This document shows, in pieces, positions 20,615-29,735 of a stretch of 64,000 nucleotides of DNA; positions within the stretch are counted from its first letter, which is position 1; each line of letters opens with the position of its first letter. Origin of the DNA: an uncultured Alistipes sp. (GTDB lineage: Bacteria > Bacteroidota > Bacteroidia > Bacteroidales > Rikenellaceae); NCBI RefSeq assembly GCF_910580175.1, contig NZ_CAJTXD010000001.1:62001-126000 (forward strand), written 5' to 3'. A model generated the notes under the pieces. That model searched no databases, was not told the origin of the DNA, and saw nothing but the letters and a program-made list of their open reading frames with translations. The translations under genes and the position numbers were made by a program.

Positions 20615-21739
20615 TTAAGCGTTGATCATCATGGGCATGAGAAGCATCAGCGACGAGTTGGTCTGTTTCTCGTCGTATACCGGCTTGAACACGCCCGCAC
20701 GGGTCGAGTCGGCCAGTTCCACCATCACGGTCGGGGTCTCCATGTTCGCCAGGATTTCGACCAGGAACGTCGATTTGAAGCCGATCGAAATAGGCTGCCC
20801 GTCGTAGCTGCACGAAATGGTTTCGTTGGCCGATACCGAGAAGTCGATGTCCTGCGCCGTGAGTGCGATCTTGTTGTCGGCGATGTCCATGCGGATAAGG
20901 TTCGTCGTGGGGTTCGAGCAGACGGCCACGCGTTTGATGCCGTTCAGCAGCTCGATGCGGTCCACCAGCACCTTGTTGGGGTTATTGTCCGGAATCACGG
21001 CGTTGTAGTTGGGATAGTTGCCCTCGATGAGCCGGCAGACCAGCGTGTGGCTCTTGAGCTTGAAGAGCGCGTTTTTCGAGTCGAAGGCCACTTCGATGGC
21101 GTCGTCTTCCTTGAGCAGCACCGACTTGAGCAGGTTGGCCGGTTTCTTGGGCAGGATGAACGAGGCGTTCACTTCGTTCTCCATTTCCGATTCGTACTTT
21201 ACCAGCTTGTGGGCGTCGGTGCCGACGAACGTCAGGGCGCCAGGCGTCAGGCTGATGTAGATGCCGTTCATCACGGGGCGCAGCTCGTCGTCGGCCGTCG
21301 CGAAGATCGTCTTGTTGATGCCGGCCACGAGCGTGTCGACATCCAGCTTCAATTCTTTCTTCTCGGCGCTGAGCTGCGGCACGGCGGGATAGCTTACAGC
21401 GCTGGCACCCGGGATCGAGAGCGAGCCGCTTTTCCAGTTGATCTTGATCTCCCAGTTTTTGTCGTTCACGTCGATCGTCAGCGGCATTTCGGGGAATTCT
21501 TTCAGCGAGTCGAGCATCAGTTTGGCCGGTGCGGCGATGGTGCCCTCGCTCTCTACGCTGTCGACTTGAATCGAGCCGACGAGCGTCGTCTCCAGGTCGG
21601 AGGTGGTCACTTTGAGTTCGCCGCCTTGGAGTTCCATCAAGAAATAGTCGAGGATGGGCAGCGTATTTTTGTTGCTGATGACTTTACCGGTGGTGGCCAG
21701 CAGCGAAAGCAGTGCAGAACTGGATACTGAAAATTTCAT
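20615..21739 (-). CDS. dnaN: DNA polymerase III beta subunit (sliding clamp)
   Basis: This 374-aa protein forms the ring that tethers DNA polymerase to DNA. It has the three-domain clamp pattern: MKFSVSSSALLSLLATTGKVISNKNTLPILDYFLMEL at the N-terminus (read in pieces), the repeated DNA-facing segments with GTIAAPAKLMLDSLKEFP, and the C-terminal cleft sequence ending in LMLLMPMMINA. Length matches the family. It is not next to dnaA here. Instead it heads a minus-strand run of exonuclease, LysM protein, rex and ribF, and is preceded by a nucleoside phosphorylase 51 bp upstream. Confidence 0.95.
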   Translation of the reverse strand: MKFSVSSSALLSLLATTGKVISNKNTLPILDYFLMELQGGELKVTTSDLETTLVGSIQVDSVESEGTIAAPAKLMLDSLKEFPEMPLTIDVNDKNWEIKINWKSGSLSIPGASAVSYPAVPQLSAEKKELKLDVDTLVAGINKTIFATADDELRPVMNGIYISLTPGALTFVGTDAHKLVKYESEMENEVNASFILPKKPANLLKSVLLKEDDAIEVAFDSKNALFKLKSHTLVCRLIEGNYPNYNAVIPDNNPNKVLVDRIELLNGIKRVAVCSNPTTNLIRMDIADNKIALTAQDIDFSVSANETISCSYDGQPISIGFKSTFLVEILANMETPTVMVELADSTRAGVFKPVYDEKQTNSSLMLLMPMMINA

Positions 21740-21790
21740 ACGTTTTCTTCTGTTTATTCTGTTATGGTTTTTTCTCGTTCAGGGTGTTCT

Positions 21791-22666
21791 TTACAGGGCC
21801 GCGAGTTTGTCCAGCGCCATGGCGATCATCTTCTGCACGAACGGTTTGTAGTCCGTGCAGGCGTCCAGCGCGATGCGTTGGGCGATGATGGTGCAGATCG
21901 TGGCAGCCCGGTGGCCCATCAGGGCGGCCAGCCCGGCCAGTGCCGAGCCTTCCATCTCGAAGTTGGTAATGCGGCGGCCGTTGAAGTCGAACGATTCGAT
22001 CTTCTCGTTCAGCCGGGCGTCATGGGGTTCGAGTCGCACCCAGCGGCCTTGCGGTGCATAGAATCCCGGTGCCGCGATGGTCATGCCCTCGACCGTCGAA
22101 TCCTTGAAGTGTTCGAAAAGCGTCTTGTCCGCATCGATGAAATAGGGACGCGGCATCTTCTCGTACCAGCCGGTGTGTTTCACAAAGGCTTCTTCCAGCT
22201 CCAGGTCGCAAACTGCGTCGCGGCCCTTGTAGTAGCTCAGCAGACCGTCGAAGCCCACCGAGGTGCGCGAGAAAAGGAAGTCGCCCACTTTGATGTCGGG
22301 TTGTATGGCGCCCGATGTGCCCAGACGCACCAGCGTAAGTTGTTTTTTCTCGGCTTTTTCCTGGCGCGTGGCGAAATCCACATTGGCCAGCGCATCCAGT
22401 TCCGTTACCGAAATGTCGATGTTGCCGATGCCGATGCCGGTCGACAGCACCGTCAGGCGTTTACCCTTGTAGGTGCCGGTCACGGTGTTGAACTCACGGT
22501 TCGACACGTTGCACTCGATGTTTTCGAAATGTTCGGCTACGAGGGCCACGCGGCCGGGATCGCCGACCAGAATCACGGTGTCGGCCAGTTGCTCGGGGCG
22601 AAGGTGGAGGTGGAAAATCGATCCGTCGTCGTTGATTATCAATTCGGAAGCGGGGATGGTACGCAT
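21791..22666 (-). CDS. Nucleoside phosphorylase (uridine phosphorylase-like)
   Basis: This 291-aa cytoplasmic enzyme of the PNP/UDP family splits nucleosides with phosphate into base and ribose-1-phosphate. Motifs are DTVILVGDPGRVALVAEHF (phosphate loop GDPGR), VLSTGIGIGNIDI, LVRLGTSGAIQPD, and the purine/pyrimidine pocket NFEMEGSALAGLAAL with the catalytic ME pair. I start at MRTIPASELIIN (22666); the 28 extra in-frame codons upstream are not family-like. A TACTTTTA sequence (22699-22706, minus strand) may be its -7 box. Base specificity is not assigned. Confidence 0.87.
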   Translation of the reverse strand: MRTIPASELIINDDGSIFHLHLRPEQLADTVILVGDPGRVALVAEHFENIECNVSNREFNTVTGTYKGKRLTVLSTGIGIGNIDISVTELDALANVDFATRQEKAEKKQLTLVRLGTSGAIQPDIKVGDFLFSRTSVGFDGLLSYYKGRDAVCDLELEEAFVKHTGWYEKMPRPYFIDADKTLFEHFKDSTVEGMTIAAPGFYAPQGRWVRLEPHDARLNEKIESFDFNGRRITNFEMEGSALAGLAALMGHRAATICTIIAQRIALDACTDYKPFVQKMIAMALDKLAAL

Positions 22667-22792
22667 AATTGTCGGTTTTTTGATTTTTATAATTGGCATA
22701 AAAGTAATATATTTACATCGAATAACAAAACTTCGACGCGAATTTTTCATTTATTATAGGTATCCGATTTTGTAACAGCAAACCGTTCGAAT

Positions 22793-24181
22793 ATGACGCT
22801 TATCAAATCCATTTCGGGCATCCGCGGCACCATAGGCGGCTGCACGGGCGAAAATCTCACGCCGCCCGATGTTGTGAAGTTTACTACGGCCTATGCCCGA
22901 TTCATCGCCCGTGGCCATGCGGGCAAAAAACTTACCATAGTCGTAGGCCGCGATGCCCGGATTTCGGGCGAAATGGTCGCCGATCTGGTCATCGGCACGT
23001 TGTTGGCATGCGGGGTCGATGTGATCGACGTCGGTCTGTGCACTACGCCGGGCACCGAGATGGCGGTCATCGACCGCAAGGCCGACGGGGGCATCATCAT
23101 CACGGCGTCGCACAATCCTCGGCAGTGGAACGCCTTGAAGTTGCTCAATTCCGAGGGCGAGTTCCTCTCCGATGCCGAGGGCAAGTGTGTCCTGGCCTTG
23201 GCCGAGGAGGAGAATTTCGATTACCCCGCTGTCGATGGCATCGGTCATGTCGTTTCGCGCGAGGATTTCAATGGCGAGCATATCCGGCGTGTGTTGGCAT
23301 TGCCCTCGGTCGATGTCGGGGCCGTGCGCAGGCGGCGGTTCAAGGTCGTCGTCGATGCAGTCAATTCGGTCGGCGGCATCGTCATGCCGCGTTTGTTGCG
23401 CGAGTTGGGTTGCGAGGTGGTCGAACTGAATTGCGACCCTACCGGCGAATTCGCCCACAACCCCGAGCCGCTGCCCGAGAATCTTACCGAAATCGCCGAG
23501 GTCATCGTGCGTGAAAAAGCCGATTTGGGCATCGTGGTCGATCCCGATGTCGACCGCCTGGCGTTCGTCAGCGAGGACGGCAGCATGTTCGTCGAGGAAT
23601 ATACGTTGGTTGCTGTGGCTGATTATATCTTGTCGCACAAGGTCGGCAATACGGTGTCTAACCTTTCCTCGTCGCGTGCTTTGCGCGATGTCACGGAGCG
23701 TCACGGCGGCCGATACCATGCCTCGGCCGTCGGCGAGGTAAACGTGGTGGCCAAGATGAAGGAGGTCGGCGCCGTGATCGGCGGCGAGGGCAACGGCGGC
23801 GTGATCTACCCCGAATTGCACTATGGCCGCGATGCGTTGGTCGGCACGGCGCTGTTCTTGACTTGGCTGGCTTCGAAAAATACGACCATGACCGCACTGC
23901 GGGCCACCTATCCGGCCTACTTCGCTTCGAAGAATAAAATCGCCCTGACTCCGGCGATCGATGTAGATAAAGTGTTGCATGAGGTAAGGGTTAAATATGC
24001 AAGTGAAAATGTGAACGATATCGACGGCGTGAAGATCGATTTTGCGGATAGTTGGGTGCATTTGCGCAAGTCCAACACCGAGCCGATCATCCGCATCTAT
24101 ACCGAGGCGAAATCGATGGCCGAAGCCGACGCGTTGGCCCAGCGGTTCATCGCCGAAATCAAAACGATCTGCAACCTCTGA
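22793..24181 (+). CDS. glmM: Phosphoglucosamine mutase-like phosphohexomutase
   Basis: This 462-aa enzyme belongs to the alpha-D-phosphohexomutase family. The phosphoserine loop is TASHNPRQWNALKLL (Ser106), the metal loop is DPDVDRLAF, the sugar-specificity loop is GGEGNGGVIYPELHYGRD, and the phosphate-binding end is RKSNTEPIIRIYTEA. The loop GGEGNGG is close to GlmM rather than PGM/PMM. The protein is slightly longer than typical GlmM, and phosphomannomutase activity cannot be excluded. Its product would be glucosamine-1-phosphate for wall and glycan precursors, and glmS lies two genes downstream, which supports this role. Confidence 0.8.
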   Translation: MTLIKSISGIRGTIGGCTGENLTPPDVVKFTTAYARFIARGHAGKKLTIVVGRDARISGEMVADLVIGTLLACGVDVIDVGLCTTPGTEMAVIDRKADGGIIITASHNPRQWNALKLLNSEGEFLSDAEGKCVLALAEEENFDYPAVDGIGHVVSREDFNGEHIRRVLALPSVDVGAVRRRRFKVVVDAVNSVGGIVMPRLLRELGCEVVELNCDPTGEFAHNPEPLPENLTEIAEVIVREKADLGIVVDPDVDRLAFVSEDGSMFVEEYTLVAVADYILSHKVGNTVSNLSSSRALRDVTERHGGRYHASAVGEVNVVAKMKEVGAVIGGEGNGGVIYPELHYGRDALVGTALFLTWLASKNTTMTALRATYPAYFASKNKIALTPAIDVDKVLHEVRVKYASENVNDIDGVKIDFADSWVHLRKSNTEPIIRIYTEAKSMAEADALAQRFIAEIKTICNL

Positions 24182-24194
24182 AACTTCGTGCGAT

Positions 24195-25556
24195 ATGGAC
24201 AAAGTAAAACTTTATATAGACCAGAATAAAGATCGTTTTATTAGCGAATTGTTCGAATTGCTCCGCATTCCGTCGATCAGCGCCGTGTCGGAGCACAAGC
24301 CCGACATGCAGCGGTGTGCCGAATGGTTGGCCGCCGCGCTGGTCAAGGCGGGGGCCGACCGGGCCGATGTGATGCCTACCGACGGCAATCCGGTGGTCTA
24401 CGCCGAGAAGATCGTCGACCCCAAGGCGAAAACCGTCCTGGTCTACGGTCATTACGACGTGATGCCGGTCGACCCGCGCGAGGAGTGGCGTACGGAGCCG
24501 TTCGAGCCGGTCATCGAGAACGGCCGCATCCGGGGCCGCGGTGCCGACGACGACAAGGGGCAGTTGTGGATGCACGCCAAGGCGTTCGAGGCGATGTGCG
24601 CCACCGGTTCGCTGCCTTGCAACGTCAAGTTCATGTTGGAGGGCGAGGAGGAGATCGGCTCGGCCAGTCTTTACGGCTTCTGCGAGGAGCACAAGGAGTT
24701 GCTCGCCGCCGACATCATCCTGGTGTCGGATACTTCGATGTTGTCGATGGATACTCCCTCCATAACCTGCGGGTTGCGCGGATTAACTTATATGGAGGTC
24801 GAAGTTTCCGGCCCCAACAAGGATTTGCATTCCGGACTCTTCGGCGGTGCGGTCGCCAATCCGGCCAATGTGCTGGCCCGGTTGGTCGCAGGCTTGATCG
24901 ACGAAAACGGCCGGGTCACGATCCCCGGGTTCTATGACGACGTGCGCGAATTGACCGACGACGAGCGCCGCGCCTTCAACCGGGCGCCGTTCGACATCGC
25001 AGAGTACAAGCGTGCATTGCAGATCGGCGACGTCGAGGGCGAAGCCGGCTTCACTACCTTGGAGCGTACGGGCGTGCGTCCGTCGCTCGACGTCAACGGC
25101 ATCTGGGGCGGTTATACCGGCGAGGGCACGAAAACCGTGATTCCGTCGAAAGCCACGGCTAAGATCTCCATGCGTTTGGTGCCCCACCAGGATTACCGCA
25201 AGATCGCCGAGCTTTTCGAGGCGCATTTCCGCCGCATTGCGCCTGCGAGCGTCCGGGTCGACGTTCGCTTCCTGCATGGCGGCATGCCTTACGTCGCCCC
25301 CGTCGACATGGCGGCTTACAAGGCGGCCGAACGGGCCGTCGAGGAGAGCTTCGGATGCAAGCCCTTGCCGTTCTATTCAGGCGGTTCGATTCCGATTATC
25401 AGCGGTTTCGAGTCCATTTTGGGTATCAAGTCGTTGCTTTTGGGGTTCGGCTTGTCCGAAGATGCGATCCATTCGCCGAACGAGAGTTACGGCCTGGAGC
25501 AGTTTTATAAGGGTTTGGAAACTATTCCGCTGTTTTACAAATATTTCGCACAATAG
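24195..25556 (+). CDS. M20 family dipeptidase / metallopeptidase
   Basis: This 453-aa cytoplasmic zinc peptidase starts at MDKVKLYIDQNKDRF (24195); upstream in-frame codons overlap glmM and are not homologous. Metal and catalytic segments are VYGHYDVMPVDP (His, catalytic Asp), RGADDDKGQ (bridging Asp), EGEEEIGS (catalytic Glu and ligand) and the C-terminal SPNESYGLEQF (His equivalent just before, in DAIHSPNE). The lid domain (about 185-390) contains KDLHSGLFGGAVANP. The family splits dipeptides such as Cys-Gly or carnosine-like substrates. It follows glmM by 13 bp and probably shares its mRNA. Confidence 0.9.
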   Translation: MDKVKLYIDQNKDRFISELFELLRIPSISAVSEHKPDMQRCAEWLAAALVKAGADRADVMPTDGNPVVYAEKIVDPKAKTVLVYGHYDVMPVDPREEWRTEPFEPVIENGRIRGRGADDDKGQLWMHAKAFEAMCATGSLPCNVKFMLEGEEEIGSASLYGFCEEHKELLAADIILVSDTSMLSMDTPSITCGLRGLTYMEVEVSGPNKDLHSGLFGGAVANPANVLARLVAGLIDENGRVTIPGFYDDVRELTDDERRAFNRAPFDIAEYKRALQIGDVEGEAGFTTLERTGVRPSLDVNGIWGGYTGEGTKTVIPSKATAKISMRLVPHQDYRKIAELFEAHFRRIAPASVRVDVRFLHGGMPYVAPVDMAAYKAAERAVEESFGCKPLPFYSGGSIPIISGFESILGIKSLLLGFGLSEDAIHSPNESYGLEQFYKGLETIPLFYKYFAQ

Positions 25557-25642
25557 CGTCCGGAGTTCGATGCGAATTCGGGCCTTTTTGCAGGGTAATT
25601 CGGATTTTTTTCTTAATTTAGCACCCCAATTATTGAAACCAT

Positions 25643-27487
25643 ATGTGCGGAATTGTCGGTTATGTGGGCGGGCGCGATGCTTGCCCGATCCTCCTCAAAG
25701 GGCTTCACAGGCTCGAATATCGCGGTTATGACAGCGCCGGCGTCGCGTTGGTCGGCGCCGACGGCGCGTTGAACGTCTACAAGTGCAAGGGCAAGGTGAC
25801 CGACCTGGAGCATTTCCTCGAAGGTAAGGATCTGTGCGGGTCGATCGGCATCGCCCATACGCGCTGGGCTACGCACGGCGTGCCCAACGACGTCAATGCC
25901 CATCCCCATTATTCCGAGTCGGAAAGCATCGCGTTGATCCACAACGGCATCATCGAGAACTATCGGGTGTTGAAGGACGCTTTGATCGAGAACGGCTATA
26001 CGTTCCGCAGCAGCACCGATTCCGAGGTGTTGGTCAATTTGATCGAGTACGTGCGCCGGACCAACGATTGTTCGTTGCTCGAAGCCGTGCAGCAGGCCCT
26101 CAAGCAGGTGGTCGGCGCCTATGCGATCGCCATCATCGAGAAGAGCAACCCCGATGAAATCATTGCCGCGCGTCAGAGCAGCCCGATGGTCGTCGGTCTG
26201 GGCAAGGACGAGTATTTTTTGAGTTCCGATGCTGCTTCGATCATCGAATATACCGAGGATTTCGTCTACGTCAACGATGGCGAGATCGCCGTCATCAACC
26301 GGCATAAGCCTTTGAAGGTCGTCACGCTCGACAACCACGAAAGCCATGTCGACATCAAGAAGTTGCAGCTTTCGATCTCCCAGCTCGAAAAGGGCGGTTA
26401 TCCCCATTTCATGCTCAAGGAGATCTACGAGCAGCCCGGTACGTTGATCGACTGCATCCGCGGCCGCATCAATGCCGATACCTACGAGGTCAAACTCTCG
26501 GGCGTGATCGACAACCGCAGCAAGTTCGTCGATGCGCGCCGCATCATCTTCGTGGCTTGCGGCACGTCGTGGCACGCGTCGTTGATCGGCGAGCACTTGA
26601 TCGAGTCGATCTGCCGCATTCCCGTCGAGGTGGAATATGCCTCGGAGTTCCGCTACCGCAATCCCATCATCCGCAAGGATGATATTGTCATCGCCGTGTC
26701 GCAGTCGGGCGAAACGGCCGACACGCTGGCCGCCGTGGAGTTGGCCCGCAAGGCCGGAGCGTTCGTCTTCGGCATCTGCAACGTGGTCGGTTCGTCGATC
26801 GCCCGCGCCACCGATTCGGGTGCCTACATCCATGTCGGGCCGGAAATCGGCGTGGCTTCGACCAAGGCGTTCACGGGACAGGTAACCGTCATGGCGATGC
26901 TCGCCTTGGCCGTGGGCCGCGAGAAGGGCACCGTTTCGGAGGATTACTACCGCGAGGTCTCCAAAGCCTTGCTGGAGTTGCCCGCAACGCTTACCGAAGT
27001 GTTGGAGGTGGGCGGCCAGGTCAAGGATCTGGCGAAGATTTTTACCTATGCCCATAATTTCATCTACCTGGGGCGCGGTTACAACTACCCCACGGCTTTG
27101 GAGGGTGCACTGAAGCTCAAGGAGATATCCTACATCCATGCCGAGGGCTACCCTGCCGCCGAGATGAAACACGGCCCCATCGCTCTGATCGACGCCGAGA
27201 TGCCGACCGTGGCGATTGCCACGCCGGATCATACCTATGAAAAGACAGCTTCCAATATCGAGGAGATCAAGGCGCGTGGCGGCAAGATCATCGCCGTGAC
27301 GGCACGCGGCGACGAGCATGTCCGCAAGTCGGCCGACTACTGCATCGAGGTGCCGGTTATTACCGAGTGTCTCATGCCGATCGTGGTGTCGATTCCGTTG
27401 CAGTTGCTGGCTTACTACATCGCCGTTTACAAGGGGCGCAATGTCGACCAGCCGCGCAACTTGGCCAAATCGGTAACGGTGGAATAG
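25643..27487 (+). CDS. glmS: Glutamine-fructose-6-phosphate aminotransferase (isomerizing)
   Basis: This 614-aa enzyme makes glucosamine-6-phosphate, the first step of amino-sugar synthesis. The N-terminal glutaminase begins MCGIVGYVGGRDA with Cys2 as nucleophile after Met removal, and HTRWATHGVPNDVNAHPH follows. Two SIS isomerase domains contain CGTSWHASLIGEHL, SQSGETADTLAAVELA and YLGRGYNYPTALEGALKLK; the C-terminus PRNLAKSVTVE is the usual tail. Length is normal. TAATTTAG (25614-25621) could be a weak -7 box. I see no glmS ribozyme in the 86-bp leader. Confidence 0.97.
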   Translation: MCGIVGYVGGRDACPILLKGLHRLEYRGYDSAGVALVGADGALNVYKCKGKVTDLEHFLEGKDLCGSIGIAHTRWATHGVPNDVNAHPHYSESESIALIHNGIIENYRVLKDALIENGYTFRSSTDSEVLVNLIEYVRRTNDCSLLEAVQQALKQVVGAYAIAIIEKSNPDEIIAARQSSPMVVGLGKDEYFLSSDAASIIEYTEDFVYVNDGEIAVINRHKPLKVVTLDNHESHVDIKKLQLSISQLEKGGYPHFMLKEIYEQPGTLIDCIRGRINADTYEVKLSGVIDNRSKFVDARRIIFVACGTSWHASLIGEHLIESICRIPVEVEYASEFRYRNPIIRKDDIVIAVSQSGETADTLAAVELARKAGAFVFGICNVVGSSIARATDSGAYIHVGPEIGVASTKAFTGQVTVMAMLALAVGREKGTVSEDYYREVSKALLELPATLTEVLEVGGQVKDLAKIFTYAHNFIYLGRGYNYPTALEGALKLKEISYIHAEGYPAAEMKHGPIALIDAEMPTVAIATPDHTYEKTASNIEEIKARGGKIIAVTARGDEHVRKSADYCIEVPVITECLMPIVVSIPLQLLAYYIAVYKGRNVDQPRNLAKSVTVE

Positions 27488-27554
27488 CGGGTTGCCCCGT
27501 TCTTGAACGCCGGCACGCCCCGAAAACGGGTTCGGGTGTCGTCTGTAAATTACG

Positions 27555-27592
27555 AATCGCCCCTGCCGCAATCATGCGCAGGGGCGATTTCT
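27555..27592 (+). terminator. Terminator of glmS
   Basis: AATCGCCCCTGC (27555-27566) and GCAGGGGCGATT (27578-27589) form a perfect 12-bp stem with an 11-nt loop. The T-tail is short (TTTCTT overlap), and the convergent DUF2461 gene ends 25 bp further on, so it may serve both directions. Confidence 0.75.
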
Positions 27593-27613
27593 TGGTAGTA
27601 CCGGTGTTTCTTC

Positions 27614-28312
27614 TTACATCATCTCTTCATAGGCATATTGCACCGCACGGTTGATGATCCCGATGGACTCTTGCGTCTTTCGGAATTCCGCTACGGCCCG
27701 TTGCACGAAATTCTCGGCCAGCAAGAATTTTTCATCGATCGGTTGTTCGACGCACCAGTCTTTCTGCTTCAACAGTTCGGCATGTTCGCTGTCGGCCGGA
27801 AATCCCTGGGGTATGCGCTTCAGCTTGTTGTCCGTGTTAAGCCGGAACCCTTCGGCTGCACGAATGGCCTTGGCGAACTCTGCACCATTGTCGAGGATTT
27901 CCTCGCGTACGGAGCGCAGCAGCGTGGCATCCGGGCAGTAGATGCCCGAAATGAGCATGTGTTCGCCAACCAGCCGGTCGCCTTTCGGGGCGATATGCAG
28001 GTAGTAGCCCGCATATCCCGATTTCTTGCCATGCGGCGCCACGAAGATGCCCAGCCAGTTCTTGTAAGGGCTTTTGTCGTTCGAGAAGCGCGTGTCGCGC
28101 GCGATCCGGTAGGTGCAGTCTTGCACGCGCAGGCCCTGCACCGAGGGATCGAACGACGCTATGCCGTCGATCAGTTCTTCGGTAAGTTTCGCCGCACGGG
28201 CTTTTACATGAGTCCATTCGCTGCGGTGCGCATCGAACCAGTCGCGGTCGTTGTTGTCGCTCAGCCGGCGGAAAAAGTCGATGATCTCCTCCATGTCCGG
28301 ACGGATTACCAT
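27614..28312 (-). CDS. DUF2461 family protein
   Basis: This 232-aa cytoplasmic protein has the DUF2461 hallmarks LSDNNDRDWFDAHRSEW, YRIARDTRFSNDKSPYKNW and GYYLHIAPKGDRLVGEHM. No biochemical role is known for this family, whose members are widespread in bacteria. The start at 28312 overlaps the end of glyA by 7 bp (ATGGTAA), so translation may be coupled; a second start six codons later (MEEIIDFF) is also possible. Confidence 0.85.
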   Translation of the reverse strand: MVIRPDMEEIIDFFRRLSDNNDRDWFDAHRSEWTHVKARAAKLTEELIDGIASFDPSVQGLRVQDCTYRIARDTRFSNDKSPYKNWLGIFVAPHGKKSGYAGYYLHIAPKGDRLVGEHMLISGIYCPDATLLRSVREEILDNGAEFAKAIRAAEGFRLNTDNKLKRIPQGFPADSEHAELLKQKDWCVEQPIDEKFLLAENFVQRAVAEFRKTQESIGIINRAVQYAYEEMM

Positions 28313-29586
28313 GCAAAGAGCGGATAGTCGGCCATCAGCGCATTGACGTCGCTGCGTACGGCAGCGATGTTCTCCTCGTTTTCGGGGTCGCTCAACACGC
28401 GGTCGATCAGTTCGACGATATACCCCATCTTGTCTTCTTTCAGACCGCGGGTCGTGATGGCCGGCGTGCCGAAGCGCAGACCCGAAGTCTGGAACGGCGA
28501 CCGGCTGTCGAACGGCACCATGTTCTTATTGGTCGTGATGTCGGCCGCCACGAGGCATTTTTCGGCTTGTTTGCCCGTCAGTTCGGGGAATTTCGTGCGC
28601 AGGTCGACCAGCATCAGGTGGTTGTCCGTGCCGCCCGAAACGATCTTGTAGCCTCGCTTGGCGAAGGCTTCGGCCATCGCCCGGGCGTTTTTCTGCACTT
28701 GTTTCTGGTATTCCTTGTAGTTCGGATCGAGCGCTTCGCCGAACGCCACGGCCTTGGCCGCGATCACATGCTCCAGCGGCCCGCCCTGAATGCCGGGGAA
28801 GACGGCCGAGTTGAGAATCTGCGACATCATCTTGACGGCGCCCTTAGGGGTCGTGAGACCCCACGGATTCTCGAAATCCTTGCCCATCAGGATGATGCCG
28901 CCGCGCGGGCCGCGCAAGGTCTTGTGGGTCGTCGAGGTAACGATGTGGGCATATTTTACCGGGTTGTCGAGCAGCCCGGCGGCGATCAGCCCGGCCGTGT
29001 GGGCCATGTCGACCAGCAGCAGCGCGCCAGCCTTGTCGGCTATTTCGCGCATGCGCTTGTAGTCCCATTCGCGCGAGTAGGCCGAGGCGCCGCCTACGAT
29101 AAGTTTGGGTTTGCATTCCATGGCCTGGCGTTCCATCGCATCGTAGTCGATGCGTCCGGTCGCCTCGTCCAGCCGATACCCTACGGCCTTGAAATACTTG
29201 CCCGACATGTTTACCGGCGAGCCGTGCGACAGATGGCCGCCATGTGCCAGATCGAGCCCCATGAAAGTGTCGCCCGGCTGCATGCAGGCGAAGAATACGG
29301 CCATGTTGGCTTGTGCGCCCGAGTGGGGCTGTACATTGGCGTATTCCGCACCGTAGAGTTGGCAGAGCCGTTCGATGGCCAGGTTCTCCACTTGGTCGAC
29401 CACTTCGCAGCCTCCGTAGTAGCGGGCCGCAGGATAGCCTTCGGCGTATTTGTTGGTCAGCACCGACCCCATGGCTTCCATTACCTGGTCGCTCACGAAG
29501 TTTTCGGATGCGATCAGTTCGATGCCGTGCATTTGGCGGCTGCGCTCGGCGGCGATCAACTCGAAAATCCGGGAATCTTTTTTCAT
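28306..29586 (-). CDS. glyA: Serine hydroxymethyltransferase
   Basis: This 426-aa PLP enzyme converts serine and tetrahydrofolate to glycine and 5,10-methylene-THF. The start is MKKDSRIFELIAAERSRQ (29586); the 17 upstream in-frame codons are rejected on family alignment. Motifs are ELIASENFVSDQVMEA, NKYAEGYPAARYYGG, NVQPHSGAQANMAVF, the PLP lysine in TSTTHKTLRGPRGG and RFGTPAITTRGL. A TATCTTTA box (29625-29632 on this strand) is a probable -7 element. It is divergent from fabG. Confidence 0.97.
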   Translation of the reverse strand: MKKDSRIFELIAAERSRQMHGIELIASENFVSDQVMEAMGSVLTNKYAEGYPAARYYGGCEVVDQVENLAIERLCQLYGAEYANVQPHSGAQANMAVFFACMQPGDTFMGLDLAHGGHLSHGSPVNMSGKYFKAVGYRLDEATGRIDYDAMERQAMECKPKLIVGGASAYSREWDYKRMREIADKAGALLLVDMAHTAGLIAAGLLDNPVKYAHIVTSTTHKTLRGPRGGIILMGKDFENPWGLTTPKGAVKMMSQILNSAVFPGIQGGPLEHVIAAKAVAFGEALDPNYKEYQKQVQKNARAMAEAFAKRGYKIVSGGTDNHLMLVDLRTKFPELTGKQAEKCLVAADITTNKNMVPFDSRSPFQTSGLRFGTPAITTRGLKEDKMGYIVELIDRVLSDPENEENIAAVRSDVNALMADYPLFAW

Positions 29587-29624
29587 TATCGTAAGTTTTT
29601 TTGAGTGTTGGCGTTTCGGATGCG

Positions 29625-29632
29625 TAAAGATA
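29625..29632 (-). promoter_or_regulatory. Putative -7 box of glyA
   Basis: TATCTTTA differs from TAnnTTTG only at the last base and lies 38 bp before the glyA start. No clear -33 TTG. Confidence 0.4.
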
Positions 29633-29682
29633 ATCAAATTCGACGAAAATAGCCCCGACGAACATATTTAAAATATTTTTCG

Positions 29683-29690
29683 TACCTTTG
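29683..29690 (+). promoter_or_regulatory. -7 box of fabG
   Basis: TACCTTTG, 45 bp before the fabG start, is an exact match to TAnnTTTG. The AT-rich stretch upstream lacks a clear TTG at -33. Confidence 0.6.
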
Positions 29691-29735
29691 TGTCGCTGAA
29701 ACAAAATGATTCAACGATAAAATAAATTGAAGACT

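Noticed and set aside
25557..25642. A glmS ribozyme/riboswitch in the glmS leader
   Set aside because: The 86-bp leader is too short and shows no fitting pairing, and this riboswitch class is not expected in this phylum.
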